From: Chryseobacterium aahli
GTDB taxonomy: Bacteria > Bacteroidota > Bacteroidia > Flavobacteriales > Weeksellaceae
NCBI RefSeq assembly: GCF_022699665.1
Contig: NZ_JALDNB010000010.1
Coordinates: 62,001 to 126,000, forward strand
Direction: 5' to 3'
Length of the DNA: 64,000 nt
Shown here piece after piece: positions 9,323 to 16,556 of the stretch (the stretch's first letter is position 1; every line of letters starts with the position of its first letter). The notes under the pieces were generated by a model. It had not been told where the DNA came from, did not search any database, and saw only the letters and a list, made by a program, of their open reading frames with translations. The position numbers were made by a program, and so were the translations under genes.

Positions 9323-9335
9323 GTTTGGCTGTTAG

Positions 9336-9409
9336 TGACCTCGACAGGATTCAAACCTGTAACCTTCTGAGCCGTAATCAGATGCGCTATTCAGTTGCGC
9401 CACGAGGCC
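9336..9409 (-). tRNA. tRNA-Arg (anticodon ACG)
   Basis: The reverse complement folds as a 74-nt cloverleaf. The 7-bp acceptor stem is GGCCTCG/CGAGGTC. The anticodon stem TCTGA/TCAGA encloses the loop TTACGGC, giving anticodon ACG. The T arm is ACAGG-TTTGAAT-CCTGT. The discriminator base is A, and CCA is not encoded. ACG (read as ICG after deamination) decodes CGN Arg codons. Confidence 0.93.
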
Positions 9410-9424
9410 TTGTTTAAAGGTTTG

Positions 9425-9432
9425 CAAATATA
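9425..9432 (-). promoter_or_regulatory. Candidate -7 box of the tRNA-Arg promoter
   Basis: On the minus strand TATATTTG matches the Bacteroidota -7 consensus TAnnTTTG and ends 15 nt before the tRNA 5' end. The -33 element is not clear. Confidence 0.5.
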
Positions 9433-9456
9433 AGACTTTTTTAGTTTCTTTGAAAG

Positions 9457-10503
9457 ATGAAACTGAAATTTTTATTTATTATTGCGTTTTTATCGGTAAT
9501 CTCCTGTAAACAAGAGACAAAAATATCATCATCAGATGTTGTTTCTTTATCTTCAAAACTGAATTTTAGAGAAGATCAGGGAAATCTGCACTTAGAATCA
9601 GGAAAATTTAAATATAATTTTAAAAATAATCAGCTTCCGTTTAAAAAAGTTATTCTTCTGAACTCAAGTCTACTAGGGTTTATTTCTGAGATTGGAGCGG
9701 AAAACACGGTGATTGGGGTTTCTAGCCCTGAATATATTTATTCTCAAAAAATTAATGATTTAATTGTTCAAGGGAAAATTCAAAACGTCGGAAACGAACA
9801 AAAGTATGATGTTGAAAAAATCATTTCTCTAAAGCCTGATGCGATTTTCACCAACTATATTGCAAGTTTCGATAATACCTATCAACTCCTGAAAAACAAC
9901 GGAATTCAGGTTATATTCTTAGATGAATATATGGAACAGAAACCATTGGAGAAAACTGCTTACCTTAAACTTTTCGGGAAACTATTTGGAAAAGAAGAAT
10001 TAGCAGAAAAAAAATATTCAGAGATTGAGAAAAATTATAACGAATTAAAAAAGTTAGCTTTAACGTCAAAATCACAACCGAAAGTTTTAGCAAACGAAAT
10101 GTATGGTGATATTTGGTATTTACCAGGCGGAAAAACGTTTACCGCAAATTATATTGCTGATGCTAATGCTGATTATATTCTTAAAGAAAATACTGAAGAA
10201 AAAGCGGTAACTATGAGCTTTGAAGAGGTCTATGCAAAATCAAAGCAAACTCAATACTGGGTAAATGTAGGCAATCATCTTTCAAAACAAGAGTTATTAA
10301 ATATCAATCCTTTTTACGGTAAACTTGAAGTTTTTAATAAGGGGAAAATTTATGGCGTGAATGCAAAAGAAAAGCAAAAAGCCAATGATTTTTTTGAAAC
10401 CGGAGTAGTGCGCTCTGATCTTATTCTGAAAGATTATATAAAGATCTTACACCCAGAGCTTTTGCCCGATTATCAGCTGACTTACATGAAAGAATTACAA
10501 TAG
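9457..10503 (+). CDS. ABC transporter substrate-binding lipoprotein (iron-siderophore/cobalamin type)
   Basis: 348 residues with a lipoprotein signal ending at the lipobox FLSVISC (Cys about residue 17). The body is a class III periplasmic binding protein with two lobes and a bridging helix: SLLGFISEIGAENTVIGVS at the start of lobe 1, VEKIISLKPDAIFTNY as in BtuF/FepB proteins, and LHPELLPDY near the C-terminus. Such proteins deliver iron-chelates, haem or vitamin B12 to an ABC importer. No permease or ATPase gene is adjacent, so the partner is elsewhere and the ligand cannot be fixed. Confidence 0.85.
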   Translation: MKLKFLFIIAFLSVISCKQETKISSSDVVSLSSKLNFREDQGNLHLESGKFKYNFKNNQLPFKKVILLNSSLLGFISEIGAENTVIGVSSPEYIYSQKINDLIVQGKIQNVGNEQKYDVEKIISLKPDAIFTNYIASFDNTYQLLKNNGIQVIFLDEYMEQKPLEKTAYLKLFGKLFGKEELAEKKYSEIEKNYNELKKLALTSKSQPKVLANEMYGDIWYLPGGKTFTANYIADANADYILKENTEEKAVTMSFEEVYAKSKQTQYWVNVGNHLSKQELLNINPFYGKLEVFNKGKIYGVNAKEKQKANDFFETGVVRSDLILKDYIKILHPELLPDYQLTYMKELQ

Positions 10504-10543
10504 GTCTCAGGAATTTTATATTTTTGCAGTAGTTTTTTAGCTT

Positions 10544-11188
10544 ATGTGGAAGAAAATAAAACAATTCATTTTCATCGTTCTTATTCTGAACGTAGTATTT
10601 ATCATCTGGGGGAGGTTTTTTAATCCACCCATCACTATTACACAAATTGGTGGACTTTTCGAGTATGGAAAGCTGAATCGTGATTACATTTCTTACGACG
10701 AAATGGGAAGTAATGTGAAAAAAGCCGTAATCGCATCAGAAGATCAGAAGTTTTTTAACCATAATGGTTTCGATTATACAGCGATTGAAAAGGCTATGAA
10801 AAACAATGAAAAAGGCAAAAAAATTCGTGGCGGAAGTACAATTTCTCAACAAACAGCAAAAAATGTTTTTCTTTGGCAAGGCAGAAGCTGGATCAGAAAA
10901 GGCTTGGAGGCAATGTATACTTTCATCATCGAAAAAGTTTGGTCTAAAGATATTATTTTGGAAAGATATCTGAATTCTATTGAAATGGGGCAGGGTGTTT
11001 TCGGGGTTGAGGCGGCTGCACAATATTATTTCGGAAAATCTTCAAAGGATCTTTCCGCTTCAGATGCAGCTTGGATTGCAGCAGTTTTGCCAAACCCGAA
11101 AAAATATGATCCGAAAAACCCTTCGGCGTATTTGAGAAAGAAACATAACTGGATCTTGAGACAAATGAGAAATGTAAGTTTGAAATAG
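10544..11188 (+). CDS. mtgA: Monofunctional biosynthetic peptidoglycan transglycosylase
   Basis: 214 residues: one N-terminal membrane anchor (FIFIVLILNVVFIIWG) and a GT51 domain. The catalytic Glu lies in ASEDQKFFNH near residue 65, and the other family motifs are RGGSTISQQTAKN and EMGQGVFGVEAAAQYYF. It polymerises lipid II into glycan strands on the outer face of the inner membrane. It lacks the transpeptidase domain of class A PBPs, and its length is normal for MtgA. A TATTTTTG box at 10519-10526, close upstream of the ATG, could be its -7 element. Confidence 0.93.
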   Translation: MWKKIKQFIFIVLILNVVFIIWGRFFNPPITITQIGGLFEYGKLNRDYISYDEMGSNVKKAVIASEDQKFFNHNGFDYTAIEKAMKNNEKGKKIRGGSTISQQTAKNVFLWQGRSWIRKGLEAMYTFIIEKVWSKDIILERYLNSIEMGQGVFGVEAAAQYYFGKSSKDLSASDAAWIAAVLPNPKKYDPKNPSAYLRKKHNWILRQMRNVSLK

Positions 11189-11196
11189 TATCTTTG
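11189..11196 (+). promoter_or_regulatory. Candidate -7 box before the SpecificRecomb-family gene
   Basis: TATCTTTG fits TAnnTTTG and ends 5 nt before the ATG at 11202. If used, it would give a transcript with little or no leader. No clear -33 partner was seen. Confidence 0.35.
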
Positions 11197-11201
11197 TACT
11201 A

Positions 11202-13235
11202 ATGAAATTTCTCAGTTCAAGTACAAAAAATTTTGAATCTGTTCTTAAAAAATATTTTTCTTTTAAGAATGAAACCCTTTCTCTGGAGCCTTTTGCAGAG
11301 TTTCTTGAGAGCATAAAGAAAGCCGATTTTACCGACGTTCTCAATTATTTTAAGGCAAATCCTGCTATAACTGATCATTTCAAATACTATATCAGCAACA
11401 TTTTCGAAGGCAGACCTTTCAATTTATCCTTAACTGAGGCTAATATTTTATCTGAAAATGCCTTTTTTCCTGAATTAAAAAAACGAATTCTTAATAAAGT
11501 TTTGCCTCCCGTAGAGAATGAAAAAACGGTTTGGTACATGGTCGACAATATCAGTTTCAGACCCAAAAAAGATCTCGAATACCTCCATAATCTTCCGGAA
11601 AATGAGATGGATGAGTTTTTAAGGATTTTAGGAATTTCAGATTTCATTCAAAAACCAAAAGTCAAAAGAGAACTTATTTTCTCGATGAATATTCTCTCTT
11701 GGCGTGTTACCGGGATGGCATTGGATGTTGAGGTCGTGAGAATGGCTCCCGAATACAGGAATTTTGACAACCCATTTTTAGCATTACAAAAAGAACTTGA
11801 AACGTTGGCTGAAGAGTTTAAAATCAATCCTGACATCCAACTAACTTCTAAAGACAGCAGATACAAACAGATTAAAATTTACACGGAACAATGCCTTGAT
11901 TTTGTCAATATCGCATTTAAAAATTCATCGAAGTACGGAATTTCGGGGAAAATTAATCAGGCTCTTTTAAAAATTCGTCAGCAGACCCAAAGAATTTATG
12001 AGATTGTACAATTGTTGGTGATTGATAATGACGCAGATGTTATTATTAAATCTAAACAATTGATGTTTAATGTCTTGAGTTATAAATCTCATAAAAATAA
12101 CATCTCTGAACTTTTCAACGACAGCACGAGAATGATTTCTCATCTCATTACAAATCATACTGCCGAAACGGGAAGTCATTACATTACATCCAACCGCAAG
12201 CAATACATGAAAATGTTCTACAAAGCGAGTGGTGGAGGGATCATAGTTGGGGCGTTGTGTGTTTTAAAAATGTTATACGGTTTCATGCCGGGAAGCGACT
12301 TTTTCCATGCATTTTTGTACTCATTAAATTACGCAATGGGATTTGTGATGATTTACCTGATGGGTTTTACATTAGCAACAAAACAACCAGCAATGACCGC
12401 TGCAACGATGACTAAAGTTCTTTCTGAACAGGGAAATTCGAAAAGAAATAATACCGAATTTGCTGATTTGGTTTCCAAATTATTCAGAAGCCAATTTATT
12501 GCATTTGTCGGGAACGTTTTATTGGCTTTTCCGGTTGCGATGGCAATTATTTATGGATTAGATGTGTTTTTCTCTCAAAATCTGGCGGTTGAAAAATCAG
12601 AAAAATTATTGAAAGATTTAGATCCATTTAATTCTAAAGCCATTCTCCATGCGAGTATTGCAGGTTTTTATCTTTTCATTTCAGGGATTATTTCCGGGAA
12701 TATTGGGAATAATTCAATCTTTTTTCAAATTCCGGATAGAATTGCAAAAAACCAGTCGATTAAAAGAGTTTTTGGGGCAAAATTTGCTAAAAGCCTTTCA
12801 AAATATTATGCGAAAAATTGGGCAGGAATTGTTTCCAATTTCTGGTTCGGTGTCTTCCTTGGAGCTACGGCGCCTATCGGTTTGTTTTTCGGATTAGATC
12901 TCGATATCCGCCACATTACTTTTGCTGCAGGAAATTTTGCATTAGGTTTGTATGGGAAAGATTTTAGTGTAGATTCTTACACGTTTTGGTTGGCGTTGCT
13001 TACGGTTTTTATCATTGGATTCTTCAACTTTTTGGTGAGTTTCAGTTTGTCTATGTTTTTGGCATTTAGATCACGAAAGTTGAATTTTGGTGAGGTTAGT
13101 GAGATTTATAAAGAGATTTTTAAATATTTCTTGAAAAACCCATTGAAGTTCTTCATACCGTTGCGTTCTACTTTTGATCATAAAACGTCTAATATGATGC
13201 AAAATACAATTCCTACAAAATCTGAAGATCAGTAA
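11202..13235 (+). CDS. Multi-spanning membrane protein of the 'site-specific recombinase' (Gcr/PF10136) family
   Basis: 677 residues. The N-terminal half is helical and soluble (about residues 1-340). The C-terminal half has several transmembrane helices, beginning with GGGIIVGALCVLKMLYGFMPG near residue 346 and including GFVMIYLMGFTLATKQPAMTAA. This matches the family called 'site-specific recombinase' after neisserial Gcr. No serine- or tyrosine-recombinase active-site motif is visible and the protein is clearly integral to the membrane, so the family name should not be read as a DNA-rearrangement function. It converges on the minus-strand DciA-like gene with a 23-bp overlap of the coding ends. 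Confidence 0.8.
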   Translation: MKFLSSSTKNFESVLKKYFSFKNETLSLEPFAEFLESIKKADFTDVLNYFKANPAITDHFKYYISNIFEGRPFNLSLTEANILSENAFFPELKKRILNKVLPPVENEKTVWYMVDNISFRPKKDLEYLHNLPENEMDEFLRILGISDFIQKPKVKRELIFSMNILSWRVTGMALDVEVVRMAPEYRNFDNPFLALQKELETLAEEFKINPDIQLTSKDSRYKQIKIYTEQCLDFVNIAFKNSSKYGISGKINQALLKIRQQTQRIYEIVQLLVIDNDADVIIKSKQLMFNVLSYKSHKNNISELFNDSTRMISHLITNHTAETGSHYITSNRKQYMKMFYKASGGGIIVGALCVLKMLYGFMPGSDFFHAFLYSLNYAMGFVMIYLMGFTLATKQPAMTAATMTKVLSEQGNSKRNNTEFADLVSKLFRSQFIAFVGNVLLAFPVAMAIIYGLDVFFSQNLAVEKSEKLLKDLDPFNSKAILHASIAGFYLFISGIISGNIGNNSIFFQIPDRIAKNQSIKRVFGAKFAKSLSKYYAKNWAGIVSNFWFGVFLGATAPIGLFFGLDLDIRHITFAAGNFALGLYGKDFSVDSYTFWLALLTVFIIGFFNFLVSFSLSMFLAFRSRKLNFGEVSEIYKEIFKYFLKNPLKFFIPLRSTFDHKTSNMMQNTIPTKSEDQ

Positions 13236-13509
13236 ATTTCTCTTCCCCAAATTTATCCTGAAACTTTTTGAGGTAAAAGCTTTTTCTCATTTTAAAATCA
13301 TTTTTCAAGAGCGGAGAATCAATTTTAATAATGATTATTTTATCTTCAATATTTACGCTTTCAATTTCATTAAATAAACTTTCATAAAGATATTCTTCAA
13401 GAAAATCTTTAATCTCAAAAGCCACTAATTTATCTTCAAAACCATAGATTCTTGCAAAAGATTTCACCAATTCAGAGGATTGAAATTCGCGTTTTTTATT
13501 TCTTTTCAT
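13213..13509 (-). CDS. DUF721/DciA-like protein
   Basis: 98 residues, basic N-terminus, with the compact alpha/beta pattern of DUF721 (a C-terminal IIIIKIDSPLLKNDFKMRK segment followed by LKKFQDKFG). DUF721 includes DciA, the ancestral loader of the replicative helicase DnaB; in many bacteria it is encoded next to recF, as here with one gene between. The start follows the stop of the upstream gene after 4 nt, so the two are probably translated from one message. The 3' end overlaps the convergent membrane-protein gene by 23 bp. Confidence 0.75.
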   Translation of the reverse strand: MKRNKKREFQSSELVKSFARIYGFEDKLVAFEIKDFLEEYLYESLFNEIESVNIEDKIIIIKIDSPLLKNDFKMRKSFYLKKFQDKFGEEKFTDLQIL

Positions 13510-13513
13510 TACC

Positions 13514-14140
13514 TTACTCTGTATATTGAGTTTTTATGCCCAATTTATTAAAAAAACTTTCCAACATACCATAAATACTTTGACAGCGCATATTTTCTTC
13601 AAATAATTTTTTAGGTTGTGACTCAAATCCATCACACTGAAAACATATCTCAAATTGAGCAAAAATTTTATCATTTTCATCATAGAAAAGAACTGCATTT
13701 CTAGGAAAATAACATCCACTTGAACTTATTAATCCACTTGAATACTTGTCACATTCATTGAATATTATATTTGAAAGCTTTTGAATTTCTATCAAGTTTA
13801 AACTTTTTTGTTGCTGAATCCCATTTAAGTTTTCTGCATATAAAATATCAGATAATTTAGCAGGAATTTTTCTGTTGTAATAATTTTTAATTGCTATTGA
13901 ATCATCAGGATGAGGGGGTGTGTAAATAGGTTCTTTCTTAAAATCTAAATTGTAGGAAATAAGTTTAACTTTTGAAGTTTTATTGAAAGGAAAATTTTTA
14001 ATGCGATTATTAAAAGTTTCAGGTTTAAAACCTTTATTGATATTATTATATGAAATTCCTGGTGGAGGTTGTATTTTTTTCTTCTGACTAAAAGAAAAAG
14101 AAAAAATAAAACAAAATATTGTAGCTAAAAAATTGTTCAT
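13514..14140 (-). CDS. Small secreted protein of unknown function between recF and dciA
   Basis: About 208 residues. The ATG at 14140 overlaps the recF stop (TGATG), implying translational coupling; a GTG at 14143 is the only further upstream start. The N-terminus MNNFLATIFCFIFSFSFSQ is a signal peptide, followed by a basic, Pro-rich stretch (KKKIQPPPG). The C-terminal part has a Cys/Gly-containing segment (CDKYSSGLISSSGCYF and FEICFQCDGFES) that may form disulphides or bind metal. No family was recognised. An exported protein inside a replication operon is unusual. Confidence 0.65.
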   Translation of the reverse strand: MNNFLATIFCFIFSFSFSQKKKIQPPPGISYNNINKGFKPETFNNRIKNFPFNKTSKVKLISYNLDFKKEPIYTPPHPDDSIAIKNYYNRKIPAKLSDILYAENLNGIQQQKSLNLIEIQKLSNIIFNECDKYSSGLISSSGCYFPRNAVLFYDENDKIFAQFEICFQCDGFESQPKKLFEENMRCQSIYGMLESFFNKLGIKTQYTE

Positions 14141-15219
14141 CACAGTTCAAATATTATACTTTCTTCATTGATTTTCTTAACCACATTTTCCGTACGTTCT
14201 CTATGCGTATCTGTAATAAAAATCTGCCCGAAATTTTCCTGATTAACCAATTTTATCAACTGAGCAACACGAGTGTCATCAAGTTTATCAAAAATATCAT
14301 CCAATAAGAGAATTGGTGTTTTTCCGGTAAGTTCTTTTATCAGACTCATTTGAGCTAATTTTAATGAAATTAAAAACGATTTCTGCTGTCCCTGCGAACC
14401 GATTTTTTTAATAAGAATAGCATCCATTTCAAAAAGCAAATCATCTTTGTGAATTCCTTTCGAAGTATAGGTAAGCATTCTGTCGCGTTCCAAACTATCT
14501 TTTAATAAATTTTCAAATGATTCTTCCAATAAATGGGATTCATAAATAACTGAAACAGTTTCTTTTCCACCGGAGATAATCTGATAAAAATTCTGAACGA
14601 TTGGATTGAGTTTAGCGACGAATTCTTGTCTTTTTTCAAAAATTTTTGTTCCGGATTTTGTAATCGGATCGTCATAAATTTCCAATGAATCTTTATCCCA
14701 AGTTCTGTTTTTTGCAAAATATTTGAGCAAAGCGTTTCTCTGCTGTATGGTTTTTTGGTATTGAATTAAATCAAAAAGATATCCCGAATCAGTCTGAGAA
14801 ATCATAGAATCCAAAAACTTCCTGCGACTTTCCCCGGAATCTGAAATCAGATTTGAATCGTAGGGAGAGATCATGACACTAGGTAAATAACCAATGTGAT
14901 CTGCCATTCGATCGTAGCTTTTGTCATTTTTTTTAATGACTTTTTTCGCTTCTTTTGGTTGGGAGATTTTGATGATATCTTCGCTGTCATCGTTTTGAAT
15001 TTCAGCATCAATCGTAAAAAAATCTTCGTCTTTTTTAATGTTGTTGGTATCAGTATTTCCCAAGAAGCTTTTTCCTACAGAAAGGTAGTGTAGAGCATCG
15101 AGAATATTGGTTTTTCCGGCACCGTTATTTCCCACAAAACAGTTGATTTGTGGTGAAAACTCAAACTTTTTTTCAGAATGGTTTTTAAAATTGTAAAGGG
15201 TGAGTTTGTTGATGATCAT
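14140..15219 (-). CDS. recF: DNA replication and repair protein RecF
   Basis: 359 residues, the usual RecF length. The Walker A motif GNNGAGKT spans residues 30-37, the ABC-type signature is around GSQGQQKS, and the Walker B segment is ILLLDDIFDKLD, followed by the D-loop. RecF is an SMC-like ATPase that loads RecA at single-strand gaps with RecO and RecR. The start codon directly abuts the stop codon of the upstream toxin gene (TAA then ATG, no spacer), so its translation is probably coupled to that of the toxin. dnaN is not in the window. Confidence 0.95.
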   Translation of the reverse strand: MIINKLTLYNFKNHSEKKFEFSPQINCFVGNNGAGKTNILDALHYLSVGKSFLGNTDTNNIKKDEDFFTIDAEIQNDDSEDIIKISQPKEAKKVIKKNDKSYDRMADHIGYLPSVMISPYDSNLISDSGESRRKFLDSMISQTDSGYLFDLIQYQKTIQQRNALLKYFAKNRTWDKDSLEIYDDPITKSGTKIFEKRQEFVAKLNPIVQNFYQIISGGKETVSVIYESHLLEESFENLLKDSLERDRMLTYTSKGIHKDDLLFEMDAILIKKIGSQGQQKSFLISLKLAQMSLIKELTGKTPILLLDDIFDKLDDTRVAQLIKLVNQENFGQIFITDTHRERTENVVKKINEESIIFEL

Positions 15220-15510
15220 TTATAAAGTGAAATGTTCTGGATTTTGCCTAACGTCCCAAATTCTTAAAATTAGAATTTTATCTTGTTTTATAGAATAGTG
15301 AATGTAATAGTTTTCTACTAAAATGGCTCTTATATTATCTATATTCGTAATGATTCCTGAGCTAGGGTTTTCTGAAATTTGTTTAAGTTTTTCTTCAATC
15401 AGAACGTTTAATTTCTTACTGTATATATTTGATTTATTTCTCAAAATCCAAAACTCAAGAATTTCCTTTTTATCTGATACAGCTTTAGACGACCAAATTA
15501 TTTCAGCCAT
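15220..15510 (-). CDS. RelE/ParE superfamily toxin
   Basis: 96 residues with the ParE/RelE fold: an N-terminal IIWSSKAVSDKKEILEFW helix-strand start, a central ISENPSSG loop and C-terminal strands YYIHYSIKQDKILILRIWDVRQNPEH, typical of ParE-like toxins that act on gyrase or ribosomes. The coding start overlaps the end of the antitoxin gene by 13 bp, the classic antitoxin-first arrangement. Its stop touches the recF start codon. Which target it has cannot be decided from the sequence. Confidence 0.82.
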   Translation of the reverse strand: MAEIIWSSKAVSDKKEILEFWILRNKSNIYSKKLNVLIEEKLKQISENPSSGIITNIDNIRAILVENYYIHYSIKQDKILILRIWDVRQNPEHFTL

Positions 15511-15773
15511 TCTTCAGTCATTTTTCTGACTTCTTCATCATAGTGGAAATTTCCATTTTCAATATCTTTTTCAGCTTCTTCAAGCATTTGTATTTGATGT
15601 TGAGTGAAATGAATTTTTGACTGATATATTGCTACGTCTTCATTCACAAGATTTTGCTTTGTGAGTTGTTGAAATTCTGAAAGGTTTTCTTCTATTTTTA
15701 TAAGAATTCTAATGTCATCAACTCCAATTATTTTCTGAATCAGTTTTAATTTAAGTTCATTCATATCATCCAT
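15498..15773 (-). CDS. Antitoxin of the RelE/ParE pair
   Basis: 91 residues, acidic and helical, with N-terminal repeated helices (LKLKLIQKIIGVDDIRILIKIEENL) and a C-terminal arm ENGNFHYDEEVRKMTEEWL that would wrap the toxin. It precedes and overlaps the toxin gene, as expected. The start may be the first Met (15773) or the Met four codons in (15764). No ribbon-helix-helix or HTH motif is certain, so autoregulation is unproven. Confidence 0.72.
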   Translation of the reverse strand: MDDMNELKLKLIQKIIGVDDIRILIKIEENLSEFQQLTKQNLVNEDVAIYQSKIHFTQHQIQMLEEAEKDIENGNFHYDEEVRKMTEEWLK

Positions 15774-15776
15774 CGC

Positions 15777-16538
15777 TCAAAATTTTAAGTAAAGATAAAT
15801 AATCCAAAACAAAAATGGTAATCCAGAGCAAGATTCTACCCAAAAAGAATAATAGGAATCTCTGTTAGAATTCTCAGAAAAATAGATGAGAATAAAAGTA
15901 AAGATTGAGTTCAGGAAAAAGCTAATGGAAAATTGTGTTTTGAGATAAAAGACAGATGAAACTGCTGAAACGAAAACCAATATGTAAGCTAAATATTTAG
16001 TGTTCTGAACTCCAATTAATTTCGGAAAGGTCCGAACGGTATCGCTTTTCATATCCCGGATATCAAAAGGTAAAACAAGCGCTGTTACAAAAAAGAAACT
16101 GATGAAAAATATAGGTACATTAAATTCAGGTAAAGTAAGCCATGAATTAACCAATGCCCAAACCAAGCCTACATAAAATACTTTCAGTAAAGGAATCTTG
16201 CGGATATAGGTTTCCAGAAAAAAACTATTGTAAAGTAATCCTAAAACTACAATGATACACCATTTTACCAGACGTATTTCGTTATGATTAAAGATGATTA
16301 AAGCGGCAGAAATAATTCCTGTAATAACATTCAGCAAGAAAATTTTGTAAAAATATTTTGTGTTTTGATACTTTGTATAAAGATATCCGCTGAAATACGT
16401 GATAAATATCAAAAGCACACAAGGAAAACGGAATGTATTTTGCTCAAACATGAAAAATACTGCGAAAAAAGTTCCCATTAAAGAGACAAAAATTTGACTG
16501 TCGATAACAGTTTTTTTCAGTACTTTTAAGCAATTCAT
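15777..16538 (-). CDS. UbiA-like prenyltransferase family membrane protein (divergent)
   Basis: 253 residues with about eight hydrophobic helices. The segment VLPFDIRDMKSD near residue 155 matches the second aspartate-rich motif of UbiA-type aromatic prenyltransferases, and YNSFFLETYIRKIPLLK near residue 103 sits where the family has its conserved Tyr-Lys-Arg loop. The first NDxxDxxxD motif was not found, so substrate binding may differ or be lost. It lies 3 nt upstream of the antitoxin gene on the same strand and is divergent from the A2M gene after only 18 bp. Confidence 0.6.
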   Translation of the reverse strand: MNCLKVLKKTVIDSQIFVSLMGTFFAVFFMFEQNTFRFPCVLLIFITYFSGYLYTKYQNTKYFYKIFLLNVITGIISAALIIFNHNEIRLVKWCIIVVLGLLYNSFFLETYIRKIPLLKVFYVGLVWALVNSWLTLPEFNVPIFFISFFFVTALVLPFDIRDMKSDTVRTFPKLIGVQNTKYLAYILVFVSAVSSVFYLKTQFSISFFLNSIFTFILIYFSENSNRDSYYSFWVESCSGLPFLFWIIYLYLKF

Positions 16539-16556
16539 TTAGTAAAAATAACACTT

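Noticed and set aside
9336..9409. tRNA gene as an integration site of a genomic island
   Set aside because: No integrase gene or repeated tRNA 3' end was found in the window.
11202..13235. Evidence of a mobile element from a 'recombinase' gene
   Set aside because: The product is a membrane protein; no inverted ends, direct repeats or transposase motifs flank it.
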